A stretch of DNA of 64,000 nucleotides from Dasypus novemcinctus (Eukaryota; Chordata; Mammalia; Cingulata; Dasypodidae): positions 25,090,499 to 25,154,498 of the forward strand of contig NC_080704.1 of assembly GCF_030445035.2 (NCBI RefSeq), given 5' to 3'. The position numbers and the translations under genes were made by a program. Each line of letters begins with the position of its first letter. The first letter of the stretch is position 1. Below, one piece after another: positions 10,766 to 23,414 of this stretch. The notes beneath the pieces were generated by a model. That model made no database searches. It saw only the letters and a program-made list of their open reading frames with translations, and was not told the DNA's origin.

Positions 10766-12800
10766 GTTTTTTAATTTTACCCCACTTTTCCCCTGTAGTC
10801 AGAGAAGTATATACTGTCTGGTTTTAAAGTTAAAATTTGCTCCTGTACCAAGATGTATTCAAAATACAAATTATAGATATTCAATGTTTAGATATGGGGA
10901 GAGTTCACTTTTGAAAGGGCTTGATATATTAAACATTTTCTTCAGATTTTGTCATCTTCATGTATTACTTTCCCAGTTTCCTTATTAACACCCAAGTTGT
11001 AAGGATGACTTACCTTCAGTAAACTTTATAATAATCTTGAGCAAGTTGTGGAGAATTTAGTTTAAGCTGGCATTACATATGTGGGTGTTGTTTCATAGTC
11101 CTGGTGATCAAATTACTGAAGACTATGCAGAGTCCCATGCTTATCAGCATAAATCCTTTTTTTCTGATTTTCTTTTCTGAAGTGGTGTCTTGGAGTCTTC
11201 TATGTTTGTGAGGCCATTTGTGCCTAACCGGGCTATGGTGGCCCTCACTTAGAGATTTAACTCTATGACTGACAGCTCTGATTTCAGAGAATATTTAGAG
11301 CCATAGTCACTATGGTGTGTGTTCTCTAGCTTTGCATCTAATGAAGCTCAAGTTAGCCTGGGTCACCTTGGAGGAAAACCTTCCATTTATCCTCATTCTT
11401 TTTACGGTTCCCAGCAATCTGAAATGGCTTTCTAAAGCGAGGTCCTAAAATTTGATATTCCCTGTTCAATCCAACCTCCCATCTCACTCTGTTTTATTTC
11501 AATCACACGAGCAAGCTATTAGCCCCCAGCTCTGCATAAGTCCAGATGTCTGTTGCCAAGACTGACGTTGCTTTGGATGCCACTTGGCTGCATTTTAGAC
11601 AGGGAGGAGGCAGTCAGGCAAACATCTGTTTTATGGACAGATGTCTGCATAATCTTAGGTTTTCAATTTAGAATAACTGTACTTATAAATACTTTCAATT
11701 CTTTTGTTAAGGAAAATTGCTTTAACATAATTTTATGTTTCAGTTTATAAAAGCAATATTCAGTCATCTTTGAATATTTATACAATACAGGAAAAGATAA
11801 AGACAAATTAAAATTATCTGTAATCCTGTAGTTGATATTTTCTGTACATATTTTTATTTGCATTTATATGGTACTCTGTAAAAAAAGTTTCCAGAATTCA
11901 TTTTCTACAATATTTCTCTTTTATTAATAATTAATTATTTAAATTAAAAATTCAAAGGGTCCACTTTTAAAACCATATGACATTTGCATTTCAGTATATA
12001 ATATCATTTGATTTCCTTTATTTAGGGCTCAATATACATAAATTATTTAATTTCTTAATGCAATATCTCTACGGTCTGATAAAATAAAATTGGAAACATT
12101 TCCTCTAGCTTACCTCACACCTTGCCTATGTTTCATTGCAGTCAGTAGCCCTAGTTCTCTCTTTAGGGTAAACATAGAACATAGCCACAAGCCCATGCAT
12201 ACTTTTAGGGGAGAAGGAACAAAGTGGTAGCTAACCCCAAAACATGTACTTTGAGAAAGAGCACCTACCTCAGTCAGAATAGTTACCATTTAAGTGTATT
12301 TTATCACAAATAAATAATTACCTTTCCTCTTTTCTCTCCTTTTTCCTGCCCAAAGCTGTTGACTCTGAAAGAGGCTGGCCACCCATTAGGCCTGAGAAGA
12401 GTGGGAAGATTCACTGCACACTGTTTCAAGTATCTGATACAAATAAAACTATCTTTGTTATTTTTTAAAAGTCTATAAGTAAACATTTTTACTTTATTGC
12501 AACATTAAATTTCATTCTGTGTTTTGATATAGTGGCACCGCATAGCTGTTTAAAACTCTTATCTGGCCATCTTCCCTTGGATATAATCCAGACCCCTCAA
12601 GTCCAATGAATCTGTAACTGAATCACCACCAGTTCTCGCAAACGGACGCCTCCTCTGGCATTTCTTCCCGCAGTGAATGGTTCCATTAACCAACCAAACG
12701 GATGAGCCAGGACCCTGGCAATCGTCCCTTAGTCCTCTACACTCCTCCCTCACTTCCGGTATTCAAGCGGCAGCCAAGGCCCTTAGATGCAGATTCTACC
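10766..12800. other. Non-coding stretch, nothing assigned
   Basis: AT-rich, no credible gene. Parts may be very old LINE sequence but I cannot support a family. Confidence 0.35.
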
Positions 12801-12809
12801 TTTATGCTC

Positions 12810-13365
12810 TCTCATAGCTATGCCATCCAACCCACTGCCTTTACCATAGCAGAGCTACTCATCACTTCTCTATTGGACTGCTGCAAGAGCCTCCTTAATC
12901 AGTCATCACCAGCCCCACTCATCCAACAGAGCTGCCAAGTAAGCCTTACTAAAATGTAAGTCCGATGCTAGACCCAATGTATAGCTCTGACATCGAGATA
13001 ATGTCAGATTCCTTTGCTTAGCATAGAAAGACCCTCACATCTTGCCTGACTTCCTCTCTGGCCTCATTTCCCTCCACTTGCCCATGAACATCTTGTTGTC
13101 CAGTTGTATATTCTTGGTGTCTTAAAAACAAAAGCAATTTCCCACTTTGTGCTTCACCATACAGTTTTCCCTCTACCGGGCACCTTTCCTTTTCCTTTTT
13201 TTTAATTCACTCTTTCTTGTCTTTTCTGTCTAGCTTTTTCTTACATATTCTTCGAGTCTCAGCATAAGCAGCCCTTCTTTCTAAAATCTTTCTTCAACTG
13301 AGTGCATGATTTTGTATGCTTACATCACGCCGGTGAATACACTGTCTTTTAATTGACTGTGTTTC
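12810..13365 (+). mobile_element. L2 (LINE2) fragment
   Basis: The sequence follows the L2 3' region: 'ctcttctctattggactgctgcaagagcctcc' type text near 12868-12896, then 'catcttgcctgacttcctct' and the 'cctctaccgggcacctttcc' block. It is diverged and non-coding. Confidence 0.55.
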
Positions 13366-13478
13366 TCAAAGTGTGGTCCCCTGACCAGCAGTACCAGCAA
13401 TCACCTGGGAATTGCTTTCAAACTCAAATTCCCAGGTCCCACTCCAGACCAGAAACTTGTACTGGAGGCAAATCCTTT
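13366..13478 (+). mobile_element. MER5A-like hAT fragment
   Basis: Contains 'ttctcaaagtgtggtcccc', 'agcaatcacctgggaatt' and 'aattcccaggtcccactcc', which follow MER5-type (hAT-Charlie) consensus order. It is non-autonomous and has no gene. Confidence 0.55.
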
Positions 13479-13639
13479 CACTATCTTATGAAAGGGGAAG
13501 AGTGGTTTTCCACTGTGGCATGCTAAGAAACATAGGATGATTTGAAAGAAGAGTCATGAATACCACATAAATTTTATCCTCTGTGCCAGTTTTCTTAAGT
13601 AGACTGTCAGCATTAAGGATATCCAGAATGCCCCCAAGC

Positions 13640-14253
13640 ATTTCAATGCTTGCATTAGTTTGCTGCTGTAACAAATTACTACAAACACAGTGGATTTAAA
13701 TGGCACACATTTATTACTTACTGTTCTGGAGGTCAGAAGACTGAAGTGGGTCTCACTGGCCTAAAATGAAGGTGTCTGCAGGGCTGCATTCTTTTCCAGA
13801 AGCTTTATGGGAGAAACTCTTCCTGTCCTTTTCCAGCTTTTAGAGGCGGCTCACCTTCCTTGGCTTGGAAGGAAGCAATTCACGAAATCAGAAACATCTT
13901 CCAAGCTAGGAAGGGTGGGTCAGGTCTTTTGTGTGAAGCTGTCTCTCTGTTTCTGACTCTTCTACCTCCTCCTTCCCCATTTAAGGACCTGTGTGATTAC
14001 ACTGGGGCCACCTGAAGAATTCAGGATCATCTCCTTGTTTTAAAGTCAGTTGATTAGCAACCTGAATTCCATCTTGCCATGTGACATAACATATTCACAG
14101 GTTCCCAAGAGAAGGATGTGGACTTCTTTGGGGGACCATTATTCTGCCTACCCTAACACTCATCTTGCCCTTGGAGGGTTTGATTAAAATTGATATTCCC
14201 ATTTGCCTTAACATATGGGCTCTCTGGAAAGAGTTTAAATTCCATTTCTTGTC
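13640..14253 (+). mobile_element. MLT1-type MaLR LTR (partial)
   Basis: Opens with the MLT1 pattern 'ttagtttgctgctgtaacaaa', 'ggcacacatttattact' and 'tactgttctggaggtcagaag', and later 'aaggtgtctgcagggctgc' and 'ttccttggcttgga'. The distal part is less certain. A younger L1 3' end is inserted at its right edge (14268). Confidence 0.6.
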
Positions 14254-14267
14254 AAGAAACTGGTATG

Positions 14268-14856
14268 TCAACAGACTCCAGCTCCTACAATCTGATTTAT
14301 TGGAATCACCTCACTCAGCTAAGATGGAGTTGAAGAAGGACAACCACCACACCATGGAGCCTAGAGTGCCTGCAACTGAAAGCAGGAGGATTGCATCCAG
14401 TAACCATGTGGAATCTGAGCCTCCTCTTGACATAGAGGTGCAACGGACACAACCAATCCAAAGTCCACAGAGAAAAGGTGGCATTGGAGTGGGAAAAGTA
14501 GACATGGTGGCTGATGGGTATGGGGAATGCCAGGAAGAGATGAGAGGTGGAGGCGCCTTTGGGACTTGGAGTTGCCCTGGATGGTGCTTCAGGGGCAATC
14601 ACCGGACATTGTAAATCCTCCTAGGGCCCACTGGATGGAATGGGGGAGGGTGTGGGCCATGATGTGGACCAATGACCATGAGGTGCAGAGATACCCAGAG
14701 ATGTACTTACCAAATGGAATGGATGTGTCATGATGATGGGAGTGAGTGTTGCTGGGGGCGGGGAGTGGTGGGGTGGGGGTGGTGGGGTTGAATGGGACCT
14801 CATATTTTTTTAATATAATATTTTTACAAAATCAATTAAAAAAATTAAAAAAAAAA
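14268..14856 (+). mobile_element. L1 3' end, 5'-truncated, with TSD
   Basis: Same family as 9771-10297 but about 60 bases longer at its 5' end. A G-rich tract lies at 14752-14785 and the A-rich tail at 14837-14856. The 14-base repeat AAGAAACTGGTATG occurs at 14254-14267 and 14857-14870, exact. The 149-aa plus frame here is a by-product of this non-coding 3' UTR. Confidence 0.85.
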
Positions 14857-14870
14857 AAGAAACTGGTATG

Positions 14871-16375
14871 AAAGTTTTGTGGTGGTTTAGAACATTGTAC
14901 TGGAAAGAGGACCCCTCCCCCTGGGATTTATAGTTGTGAGAAAGGGCAGAAGAACGTTTTTTTTTTTTCTCTTTTTTTTTCTTGAGAGCCTGGTTTTAGA
15001 CCAAATTTTCCAATTCTTTCTTTCTTGGTATCCATTTTCATCCACAGTTAGGCCAGAGGGCTCCTATAAAAACGTTCCTTATATTAAGAACCCCAAGTGG
15101 TTGTTCAGATCTGCCTCTTATCTACCTTTCTGAACCTATCCAAAGCACTGTTGCCAGAGGCTCTGTGCCACTTGATTGGATTTCACTCTCCATTGACTTT
15201 GTTTGGTGGCTCTGTTGAATTGTCTGTGTGTTCTTCACTCTGCCTTTACTCAAGAAAATGGTCTTTCAGATAGCTCTAGTTCTACACATCCCAGTTGATA
15301 ACAAGCCCCATCCCATTTTTATGGCCAGACCTGACTTGACTTCCATCATCTCAGCCATATTGGAGCCTTGGGTCCCCAGTTCCCAAAGAAGAATTTATAA
15401 TTGCTGAAGTGTAGAAGCCATGATTAATAGGTTCACTCTGGAAGTGTAATGAATTTGCAATGGCCCATGCAGCAACTATCTATGAACCTAAGAAATACTA
15501 TCTTGGGTTAGACTCCTGGACCATCCAGCTCTACAGGAACAGCTTTGAGAGTGGTGTAAGAGGACATTGATTTTCCACATTCCTCTAGTACTTTAACAAA
15601 GGGAAGATGTAGGGTGTGTTTTCTTTTAATAGACCTTGCTTTCATCCCCTTTGGTCATGAATCCATCTCAGAGAAGAAGTTCACACTTCTAAGAAATGAC
15701 TTTGTTCCCTTTCAGGCTCCAAATGGAAATGTTTCAAGGCCATATTTGCTTCGAGGGATATTTATCATGGAAGCTAAGTAACTTAGGCATTAATTCAAGA
15801 GTCCTCTCGGCATTGAGAATAGGTTATTTTCTTCTGGAGGCCCTAGCAGTTTCCTGTTTTAAAGAAATTGAAAAGAAATATATTGCTTTCAACAGCCCCC
15901 AAATCAATACAGCTTCAAATATAGATGGAACCAAGTTTCTTATGTTTCCTATGTGGGTTGAAGAATGGTGCTGACCCTAAGTCCTGTGTGATCATAATAC
16001 TTTCAATGAAGCCATTGTGCTCTGGGGTGTGAATGATTGTGGTTCTTCTCTTGACGTTTCAGATTAAGGTGACCAACCCTTATATGTACCGCACAGTAAG
16101 GATGGCCTCCCATCTAACTTTAGGAACTTCCCTTTAGAATAGAATAGGTCCAGACCATTTAAACATCAAAATGTATTCTTTTTTCTTCACCTTTTAAAAA
16201 ACAACATCGAGAGAATTTTAGGGCATTGCCAATCAGTGCTTTTTTGAATCAAATATTATGTGTGATAAATATGGCCATAAGCTCTAAAGTCCTTGATTGC
16301 AAGCTACCAATGTTTTATTTATCTTTCAATCTCCCTCAGTACCTAACTCTGACTTACACAGAAAACTAGCTCAAT
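14871..16375. other. Non-coding stretch, nothing assigned
   Basis: No gene seen. A T-rich tract lies at 14957-14980. No repeat family assigned. Confidence 0.35.
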
Positions 16376-16379
16376 ATAT

Positions 16380-17135
16380 GACTCTTGAATAAAGGAATCA
16401 ATAATTTCACATACCATTGCTACAAAAATGTCCACTTGCTTTTGGACTTGATGTGTAGAGTTTTGGTGCTGGGGAAAAAGACCTTGATTCTTTTATATAG
16501 TTTCCATTTCTCAGCAGCAGGTTTCACAATTGCTTTTTATTTCTTTGAACTTTGTGAGCATATTTGTTTTAAAGCGTTTGACTGATAACTCCAATATCCT
16601 CTCCTCTTATTCCATTTTTATTGATTTTTTTTCCTGCTGGTCTTAATTCATTTTTGCTTTGATCCAAGTCTGTCTGTTTTTGTTTGCATGATGGACATTG
16701 TATTTGAAAAATTGTTTGTAGAAATAATTTGAGGCCCAAGATGATGGTACTTTCCTACACTGAGGATTCACATTTGCACTTGCCAGATGTCCAGGGGTAC
16801 TAGCAATCTTGATCACCTCTGTCCAGTTCCAGGGACTGAGAGGATTAGAGGCTGACCTGCAGTCCCTGCAGTCGTCCATGTATTATACTTTCAGTTCACA
16901 CTAATCTTAGGGTGTAGATCTTTGGAGATCCAACCTAAAGTGAGGAAGGTTCACCAGCTTCCCCTGTCGCCTTTGGTGGCTCCTGGATTGTGACACCCAT
17001 TCCTTTATCTCCACCAGTTTGACTGAATGGTTGCTTAGCCTCTCAGCCTCTCAGCCTCTCAGCCGTGCCTGTAACTAAAGAGGACCCCAACACATGGTTC
17101 ATTTCCCAGGGCATCCATTCTCCCCTGCATCTTGT
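16380..17135 (-). mobile_element. Old L1/HAL1-like fragment (antisense)
   Basis: The text has the antisense HAL1/L1M pattern: 'agtttccatttctcag', 'tttgaactttgtgagcat', and 'tgcatgatggacattgta', which repeats a theme found again near 20455-20490. It appears to be the 5' part of a decayed element. An 8-base unit TCTCAGCC is repeated three times at 17041-17064. Confidence 0.45.
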
Positions 17136-18424
17136 CCAGGTAATATTGTTCTATCTTACTAATATTATGAGGCCCTCAGGCAGATTTTGTCATACTTTTC
17201 TAGAGGTCTTAGTGAGAGGACATTTCCAAATTATCTAATCTATCATTACCAGAGGTAGAAATTCGCTTTTCTTGCTTTTTTTTGGGTTATGGTTTCCTTT
17301 TTTATATCTTTAAAACATCCTTTATTGTTTGGTTAGTTTTATTGCTTATTATTTGTGAGTCTGTTCTGATAACTGGACATGTTCATGTATTTGTTTTGGT
17401 TGCTGACTTTATAACTTTATTAAATGCTTTTTAATCTTCTTTTTCTTTAGAAAGTCTCTATTAATCTCTTATTTTGAAAAATTATAGATTTAGTACACTT
17501 ATTTCTCACTCCACTACATTTGAGTTGATCGCATTATATTTCTTAGTGTTTATCATGGCACTGTTCAGTGTATTTCTATTTCATTTTCACTTTAAAATAA
17601 TAGCATTTGGCATACAGTTATTAAAAAAGATGTAACACACACATGCACACACATACAGAGAGAAAGAGTGAAAGAAAAAATAGACTGAGAAAATGCTTTT
17701 AAGTAAAATATTACTATTGAAGGTCTAATTTCATACTACGTAAATGACCAATTAAATTTAATCCTCTTAATCTGATTCTGGATGTGTCTATTTCTTCATT
17801 TAGTTCTTTCACTTTTTACCTTACATATTTTGAAGCTATGTTATTGGGTTCATATGGCTATAGACTTGTAATAGCTTCCTGGTATATTGATGCCTTTATT
17901 GCTATGAAATGTCTTTATCTCAAGTATTGCTTCTTCCTTAAAATCAACTTTATCTGATGTTAGTATAGCAACCCTAGTTTTCTTTTGGTGATGGTTAGCA
18001 TGGTATATCTTTTTACATACTTTTGTTTTAAAACTTTTTGTGCCCTCATATTTAAAGTATTTCTCCTATAGGCAATATATACTTGGAATTTATTTTTTAA
18101 TTCAGTAAGATAAATTATATTTAATGCAGTTATTGATATATTTGAGTTTATATTCATCTATATTTTTTCTAATCATTCTGTTTCATGTTCCCTATCCTCT
18201 GCCTTCTTGCCTTCCTTTAGATAATCAATTTTTTTATTAGCATGTTATGCATACACCCCTTCCCTAGCCATTTAATGGTTACTCTAAAGATTATGACATG
18301 CTTCCTTAATTTATTAGTCTAGTATAAACTTCTGCTCTTTCCATTTCTCTGATAATGCCAGGATTTTAGAACAGTTGAACTTTATTTACTTTATTTACTC
18401 TCTGTATCACTAAATAAATCATTT

Positions 18425-18990
18425 ATGATTTATTATAGGAATTGGTTCATGCCACTGTGGGGATTGGTAAGTCCAAATTCCAAGCTGAGAATTTCGATGA
18501 AAGTTTCAATGAATTCCCCAGGAGAATTTGGATGGCTGAAATAGAGATAGAAATTCTGACTGCTGAAATCATCAGTTCTTCCTTTAAAGCAGAGTTCCTT
18601 AACTTGGGATCCACGAACTTAAATTGAAATAAAAAAAAAAAAATTCTTGTGGGGATGCATTGGTGCAGGTGTAATAAATTTATTAAATAATACACAGTAT
18701 AGTGTGGACTTAGTAAGGGGTCCGTGGTTTTCACCTGACTGGCAAAGGGGTCTGTGGAACAAAAATAGTTAACAGCTCCTATTTTAAAGCCTTCAACTGA
18801 TCAGGTGAGACTGCTTTCATTGCTGAAGTCAGCCTCCTTTGTTGATTGTAGGTATAATAAGCTATAGATGTTATCAGCTGACTAATGGTTTAAATCCATG
18901 AAATACCCTCACAAGGAACAATCAGGCCAGTACTTGCTTGACCAAACAACTAGACACCATAACCCAAGCTGACACATGAAATTAACTGTC
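18425..18990. mobile_element. Ancient repeat interrupted by a hAT-like element
   Basis: It opens with 'ggaattggttcatgccactg' and closes with 'gctgacacatgaaattaac'. The copy at 61005-61480 has the same opening theme and the same kind of ending. The class is not assigned. Bases 18600-18781 are a separate insert. Confidence 0.4.
18600..18781. mobile_element. Short hAT-like non-autonomous DNA transposon
   Basis: The ends form imperfect terminal inverted repeats: 'cagagttccttaac' on the left, and the right end read inverted gives 'taggagctgttaac'. Near-identical 8-base duplications CTTTAAAG (18592-18599) and TTTTAAAG (18782-18789) flank it, the size expected for hAT elements. Interior phrases 'gggatccacgaac' and 'ggggtctgtggaac' fit a hAT-Charlie derivative. 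Confidence 0.55.
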
Positions 18991-19166
18991 ACACACTTCT
19001 CCCCCCTTTTGTGATATTGGTGTCGGGTAGCTTAATTATCAATATATTTTTTAATTCCACCAGAAAATATTTTTATGTTTTTATCTATTCAGTGCTCATT
19101 TAGCTTTACCTCCATATGTACCTTTTTGTTGTTCTCCATTACTTCCTGCCATTCCATGTTTCTTTT

Positions 19167-19543
19167 TTTTTTTTTTTTTTAAAGATTTATTTATTTATTT
19201 AATTCCCCCCCCTCCCCTGGTTGTCTGTTCTTGGTGTCTATTTGCTGCGTCTTGTTTCTTTGTCCGCTTCTGTTGTCGTCAGCGGCACGGGAAGTGTGGG
19301 CGGCGCCATTCCTGGGCAGGCTGCTCTTTCTTTTCACGCTGGGCGGCTTTCCTCACGGGCGCACTCCTTGCGCGTGGGGCTCCCCCACGCGGGGGACACC
19401 CTTGCGTGGCACGGCACTCCTTGCGCGCATCAGCACTGCACGTGGGCCAGCTCCACACGGGTCAAGGAGGCCCAGGGTTTGAACCGCGGACCTCCCATAT
19501 GGTAGACGGATGCCCTAACCACTGGGCCAAAGTCCGTTTCCCT
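19167..19543 (-). mobile_element. DAS-SINE, long chimeric type (antisense)
   Basis: Near-identical to the copy at 7900-8260 except in the central GC-rich block, where a segment around 19360-19430 is longer. A box minus 19519-19529, B box minus 19475-19485. Target-site repeats CCATGTTTCTTTT (19154-19166) and CCATGTTTCTCTTTT (19544-19558) flank it. The A-rich tail is the T run at 19161-19182. Confidence 0.9.
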
Positions 19544-19622
19544 CCATGTTTCTCTTTTAGATTATTTTCCTTCTTCCAGAGAAACCCTGTTTAGTATCTC
19601 TTGAATTGCAAGTCTGCTGCTG

Positions 19623-19886
19623 CTAAATTATCTCAGTTTTTGCCAGAATACATTTTAATTTCATCTTCATTTTTGAAGAATATTTTACTACATATAGAGC
19701 TCCAAGTTGGCAGTTATTTTCTTTCAGCACTTTAAAGGTATTATTCCATTGCCTTCTAGGTTCTATCACTTCTTTAGAGAAGTCTGCTGTAGGTCTTAAA
19801 GGTTTTCCTTCATATTTCTTTTTACCTCTGATTTTAAGGTTTTCTCTTTGTCTTTGAGTTTTAGAAGTTTCACTATGATGTGCCAA
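19623..19886 (-). pseudogene. L1/HAL1 ORF1p C-terminal remnant
   Basis: An 87-aa minus frame retains the order typical of the L1 ORF1p C-terminal domain: a GKPLRPTADFS stretch, then RRQWNN, then FKVLKENNCQ. ORF1p is the RNA-binding trimeric protein of L1. The frame is a remnant inside a larger decayed element, with no start in context. Confidence 0.65.
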
Positions 19887-21764
19887 GCTTTAGTTTTCTT
19901 TGTGTCTATCCTGCTTGGAGTTTACTGTTTCTTGAATTTGTGAGTTGGTGCTTTTCATCTATTGGGAAAATTCTCAGAAATTATCTCTTTAAATATTTTT
20001 TCTGCCCCATTCTAATCTTTTCTTTGCTTTATCACTTCAATTACATGTGTTAGAAATTTTACTTGTTTCTCATATGTGTATTTTATTCCTTTTATTATTT
20101 TCCATTCTTTTCTTCAGTATGTGTATTTTCTATTAACCTGTCCTCCAACTCATGAAATCCTCTTTTCTGCTATATTTTATATATTGTTAAACACATTTTT
20201 TTTAGTTCTTAATTTCAAGAATTGTATTTTTCACTTCTGGAATTTCCATTTGATTCTTTTGTATAGATGCCACCTCTCTGATGATATTTTCCTTATTTTC
20301 ATCCATTTTTTTCTTTTTTCTGTCATTTTTCTTGAACACGTTAATCTTTACTAATTTTAAAGTTCTCACTTCCTAACTCTAAAACTCTAAATCTGGATCA
20401 CCTGTGTCAATCTAGTACCCTTATCCATTTTTCCTCTTGCCTCATTAAATGTCTGGCAGTGTTGTATTAAATTCCAGATATTGTGTATAAAAAATTTGGA
20501 GGGTGTGGATGATGCCATTTTTCTCCAGAGAGGTTTCAATATTTCTTCTTCTACACAGATTGGGGAAGCTCATTACCTTAGTTTAATCAGGGCGATTGAC
20601 TCCAGGTTGGGTTGCAAGTTCTTAAGTGTCTGTATAATTATGTTTGCTTCATATTCCTGGGGCATAGTCCACCAACTGAGAACCTGGGGTATTCTGTGAA
20701 GCCCTATCTCCTGGTGGATGTTGAAATATGATCTTCTCAGACCTGAAAGACTGCTATATATCCCTCTCCTCCTTACAGGCTCTCTGCTTTGCTTCTTAGC
20801 CTCCTGTCTTGTATAGCTTCAGAATTCAGTAAATGTTTTAATGGGGGAAACTGGTCGAGTATAAGACTCAGATCTTTTCTCCTCCATTTTTATTTGAATC
20901 CTTGACCCTCCAATTTCCAGGGTTTTTTTTTTTTTCTCTCAAGCCAAATCATACTGTCAAAAGCTTGGATCATATCTTGGCCCTCAGTAGCAGACCCATC
21001 TCAGAGATAACCTGTATTCTCAGCCTTTTGCTCCATGGCTAGAACTGCCCATTGACCTCAGGAAAAAGCAGATGCAGAATGCCAGCTCACATCTTTACAG
21101 TTTCCCTTTATTAAACAGTCTTTCCTTCTTTCTTTCCTTTCTTCCTATTTATTTCTCTGCTTTTTTGTATCTTATCTATTTTTTTCTAGGAGTTCTTGAC
21201 AAAAATTTGGTCTTCTGCAAGTTAATCCTCCATACTTTGAAATATATTCAAATTTTAAAAATCCTCAAGATCATAAAAGATAAATGGTAAAGGATGCAAA
21301 CATTCCTTCCGTTTATTTATTTATTCATTTATTCAAGAAATATTTGATGAAAGACTAGCATAATACACAACTGATACAAAGATGAAAAAGATAAAACCCC
21401 TGTTCTTCAGTAGCTCATCTGTGATTATAATGATTAAATATGAATATCTGGTGTTTCATGCCCTTAGTTATTTTTAATTTTATTCATTTGTTTTATCTTG
21501 AAAGAATAGATATGCTAATTAAAAAAGCTAAGTCTTGAATTGATCAGTTCTGTTGCTATGATGATTTCAGGTTTATATTTCTTTTATTTTTATTTTTTCC
21601 TTCCTCTGGGTTTCCTTTAAGCAGTTTTTGCCTTTTTCTTGTGATGAAACAGATCTTGCACATTTATTGGTCTCACTGTGGAGCTCCTGCATTACAATCC
21701 CTTTCATTTCTACTCAGTGGCAACAACCCACACTTGTAGTTATAATAGATAATACAAACAACCT

Positions 21765-21985
21765 ACTATGCACTATTCTAAATATTTCATATATATTAAT
21801 TCCTTTAATCACCACAATACAATTTATGAGGTAAGCAGGATTATTATCTCCATTTTACTGATGAAGGAACTAAGGCACAATAGTAATGAGCAACTTGCCC
21901 AAAGTTACACAGATAATTGGTGACAGGGCTGGGATTCAAACTCTGACAGCCTGGCTTCAGAGGCTGAGCTCTTAACTACTCCGAT
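21765..21985 (-). mobile_element. MIR SINE (antisense)
   Basis: Shows the antisense MIR series: 'ctccattttactgatgaagg', 'actaaggcacaatag', 'caacttgcccaaagttacac', 'gctgggattcaaac' and 'gagctcttaactact'. Confidence 0.85.
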
Positions 21986-22660
21986 AGTACCTTGCCACTC
22001 TCCCAATTCTTCTCTCTGTCCATGATAGCCTTAACCTTATACCTCCATCACGATTCAGCTCTCAGCCCCTTCCTCAGGTACAAGTCAAATAACTTCTCCC
22101 CATATCCTCTCACCTCCTAATCCAGCCTGAATCTTAGGTAATCTTATGTTATGAATCAATTCCCAGGGTTCCTTGCTCATTTGACCCTCTCAAACCTCAG
22201 CCCTTTGCCCAAACTACCTTTATGTATCTTTTCTCCTAATCCTAGGCTGCTATGCCCTATTAGAGATAATGGCCACCCTACCTAGAAAAACTTCATTACA
22301 AATTATGATTGCCAACCTCAGATAGGTCCTCCTTACTCTGATAATTCTTTGTTTTCCACTGTTTCCACTGTTTCCTCGCTTTCCCACTGTGACCTTTCTC
22401 AACACTTGTCTCTCTTTTGGAATTTTCTGCCCAAATCAACACCCAGTTTTAGGAGATAACCTTGACTTCTCTTCTGACTTCTCTTCCTTGAGGAAAAAAA
22501 AGAATTGAGCTTTCAAGACTGCTTTTCCTCCTCCAAAAAGCTTACGCATAGTGTCATCCATTCTTACCTCCTTTTATCTCATATTTATTCATTTCCTACC
22601 TCCTTGCATGTCCCCTGGATCCCTCCCTGTCTCCCTGCTTCCCTTCCACCTTTCCTATCT
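21986..22660. other. Non-coding stretch, possibly old LINE2-like
   Basis: Pyrimidine-rich text with phrases reminiscent of L2, such as 'gataattctttgttttcc', but not enough to call. No gene. Confidence 0.25.
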
Positions 22661-22680
22661 GCCTACCAAGAATATTTGTT

Positions 22681-22853
22681 AGCGATTCCCAGAGATGTAC
22701 TCACCAGATGCAATGGATGTGTCATGATGATGGGGCAGAGTGTTACTGTGGGGGGAGTGGTGGGGTAGGGGCGGTGGGGGTGAATGGGGACCTCATATTT
22801 TTTTAATGTAATATTTTTAAAAAATGAGTAAATAAAATAAAATTTTTAAAAAA
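22681..22853 (+). mobile_element. L1 3' end, short truncated copy with TSD
   Basis: The last ~170 bases of the same L1 3' end family as 9771-10297, including 'gcaatggatgtgtcatgatg', a G-rich tract (22748-22781) and an A-rich tail. Duplications AGAATATTTGTT (22669-22680) and AGAATATCTGTT (22854-22865) differ at one base. Confidence 0.8.
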
Positions 22854-23114
22854 AGAATATCTGTTGACTATCTACTATATCCCAGGCACTGTACTAGGTT
22901 CTGTGCATACCACAGTGAATATAATAGAGTCCCTGCTCTCCTGTGGCTCACATTCTAATGGAAGAGACAACTGAGAATCAAAGCAATGCATAATATCATG
23001 TCAGATAATGATCAGAGTTTTGAAAATAAATGAAGCAGGGTAACGGGGATAGAGAATCCTAGGGGAAGAACCCTTCATTTTATATTTGATATTCAGGGAA
23101 GCCCTGAAGGTAGT

Positions 23115-23285
23115 GTTGTCAAACTTAGCAAAGAAAAATATAGGGTGCCCAGCTAAATTAGAATTTCAGATAAATAATGAATACTTTTTTAGTATAAGTT
23201 TGCCTCACGAAATACTGAAAAAGTGTTCACTGTGTATCTGAAATTCAAATTTAACTGGATGTCCTGAAATATCTGGCAACCCTAC
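23115..23285. mobile_element. Palindromic DNA-transposon-like element
   Basis: Two arms (about 23115-23184 and 23219-23285) are inverted copies of each other with moderate divergence. Both contain a 'gaatttcagat' core when one arm is inverted. The fold-back structure fits a small non-autonomous DNA transposon; I recognise the arm text as a common mammalian repeat but not its name. Confidence 0.5.
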
Positions 23286-23414
23286 GAAGGAAATATGGTG
23301 GCAAACCATGCAAATAACTGGAAGAAGAGGTTTTAGGCAGAGTAAATGTCTTTGGAATATTAATTTTATGTCTGCAGTTGTCCTAGGCACTGGGGATACA
23401 AAAAAAAAAAATGA

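Larger units (their letters stand above)
17780..20900 (-). mobile_element. Old L1 with endonuclease and ORF1 remnants (antisense)
   Basis: Reading the minus strand, ORF1 remnants (about 20350-19623) come before the endonuclease start of ORF2 (about 18180-17800), the normal L1 order. The endonuclease part still shows QVYIAYRRNT and the tail of the block that reads VAILxSDK in L1. It is interrupted by an older repeat with a hAT-like insert (18425-18990) and a DAS-SINE (19167-19543). All frames are broken. Confidence 0.6.

Noticed and set aside
14165..14614. 149-aa plus-strand open frame
   Set aside because: It crosses an LTR fragment and an L1 3' end; not homologous to a cellular protein.
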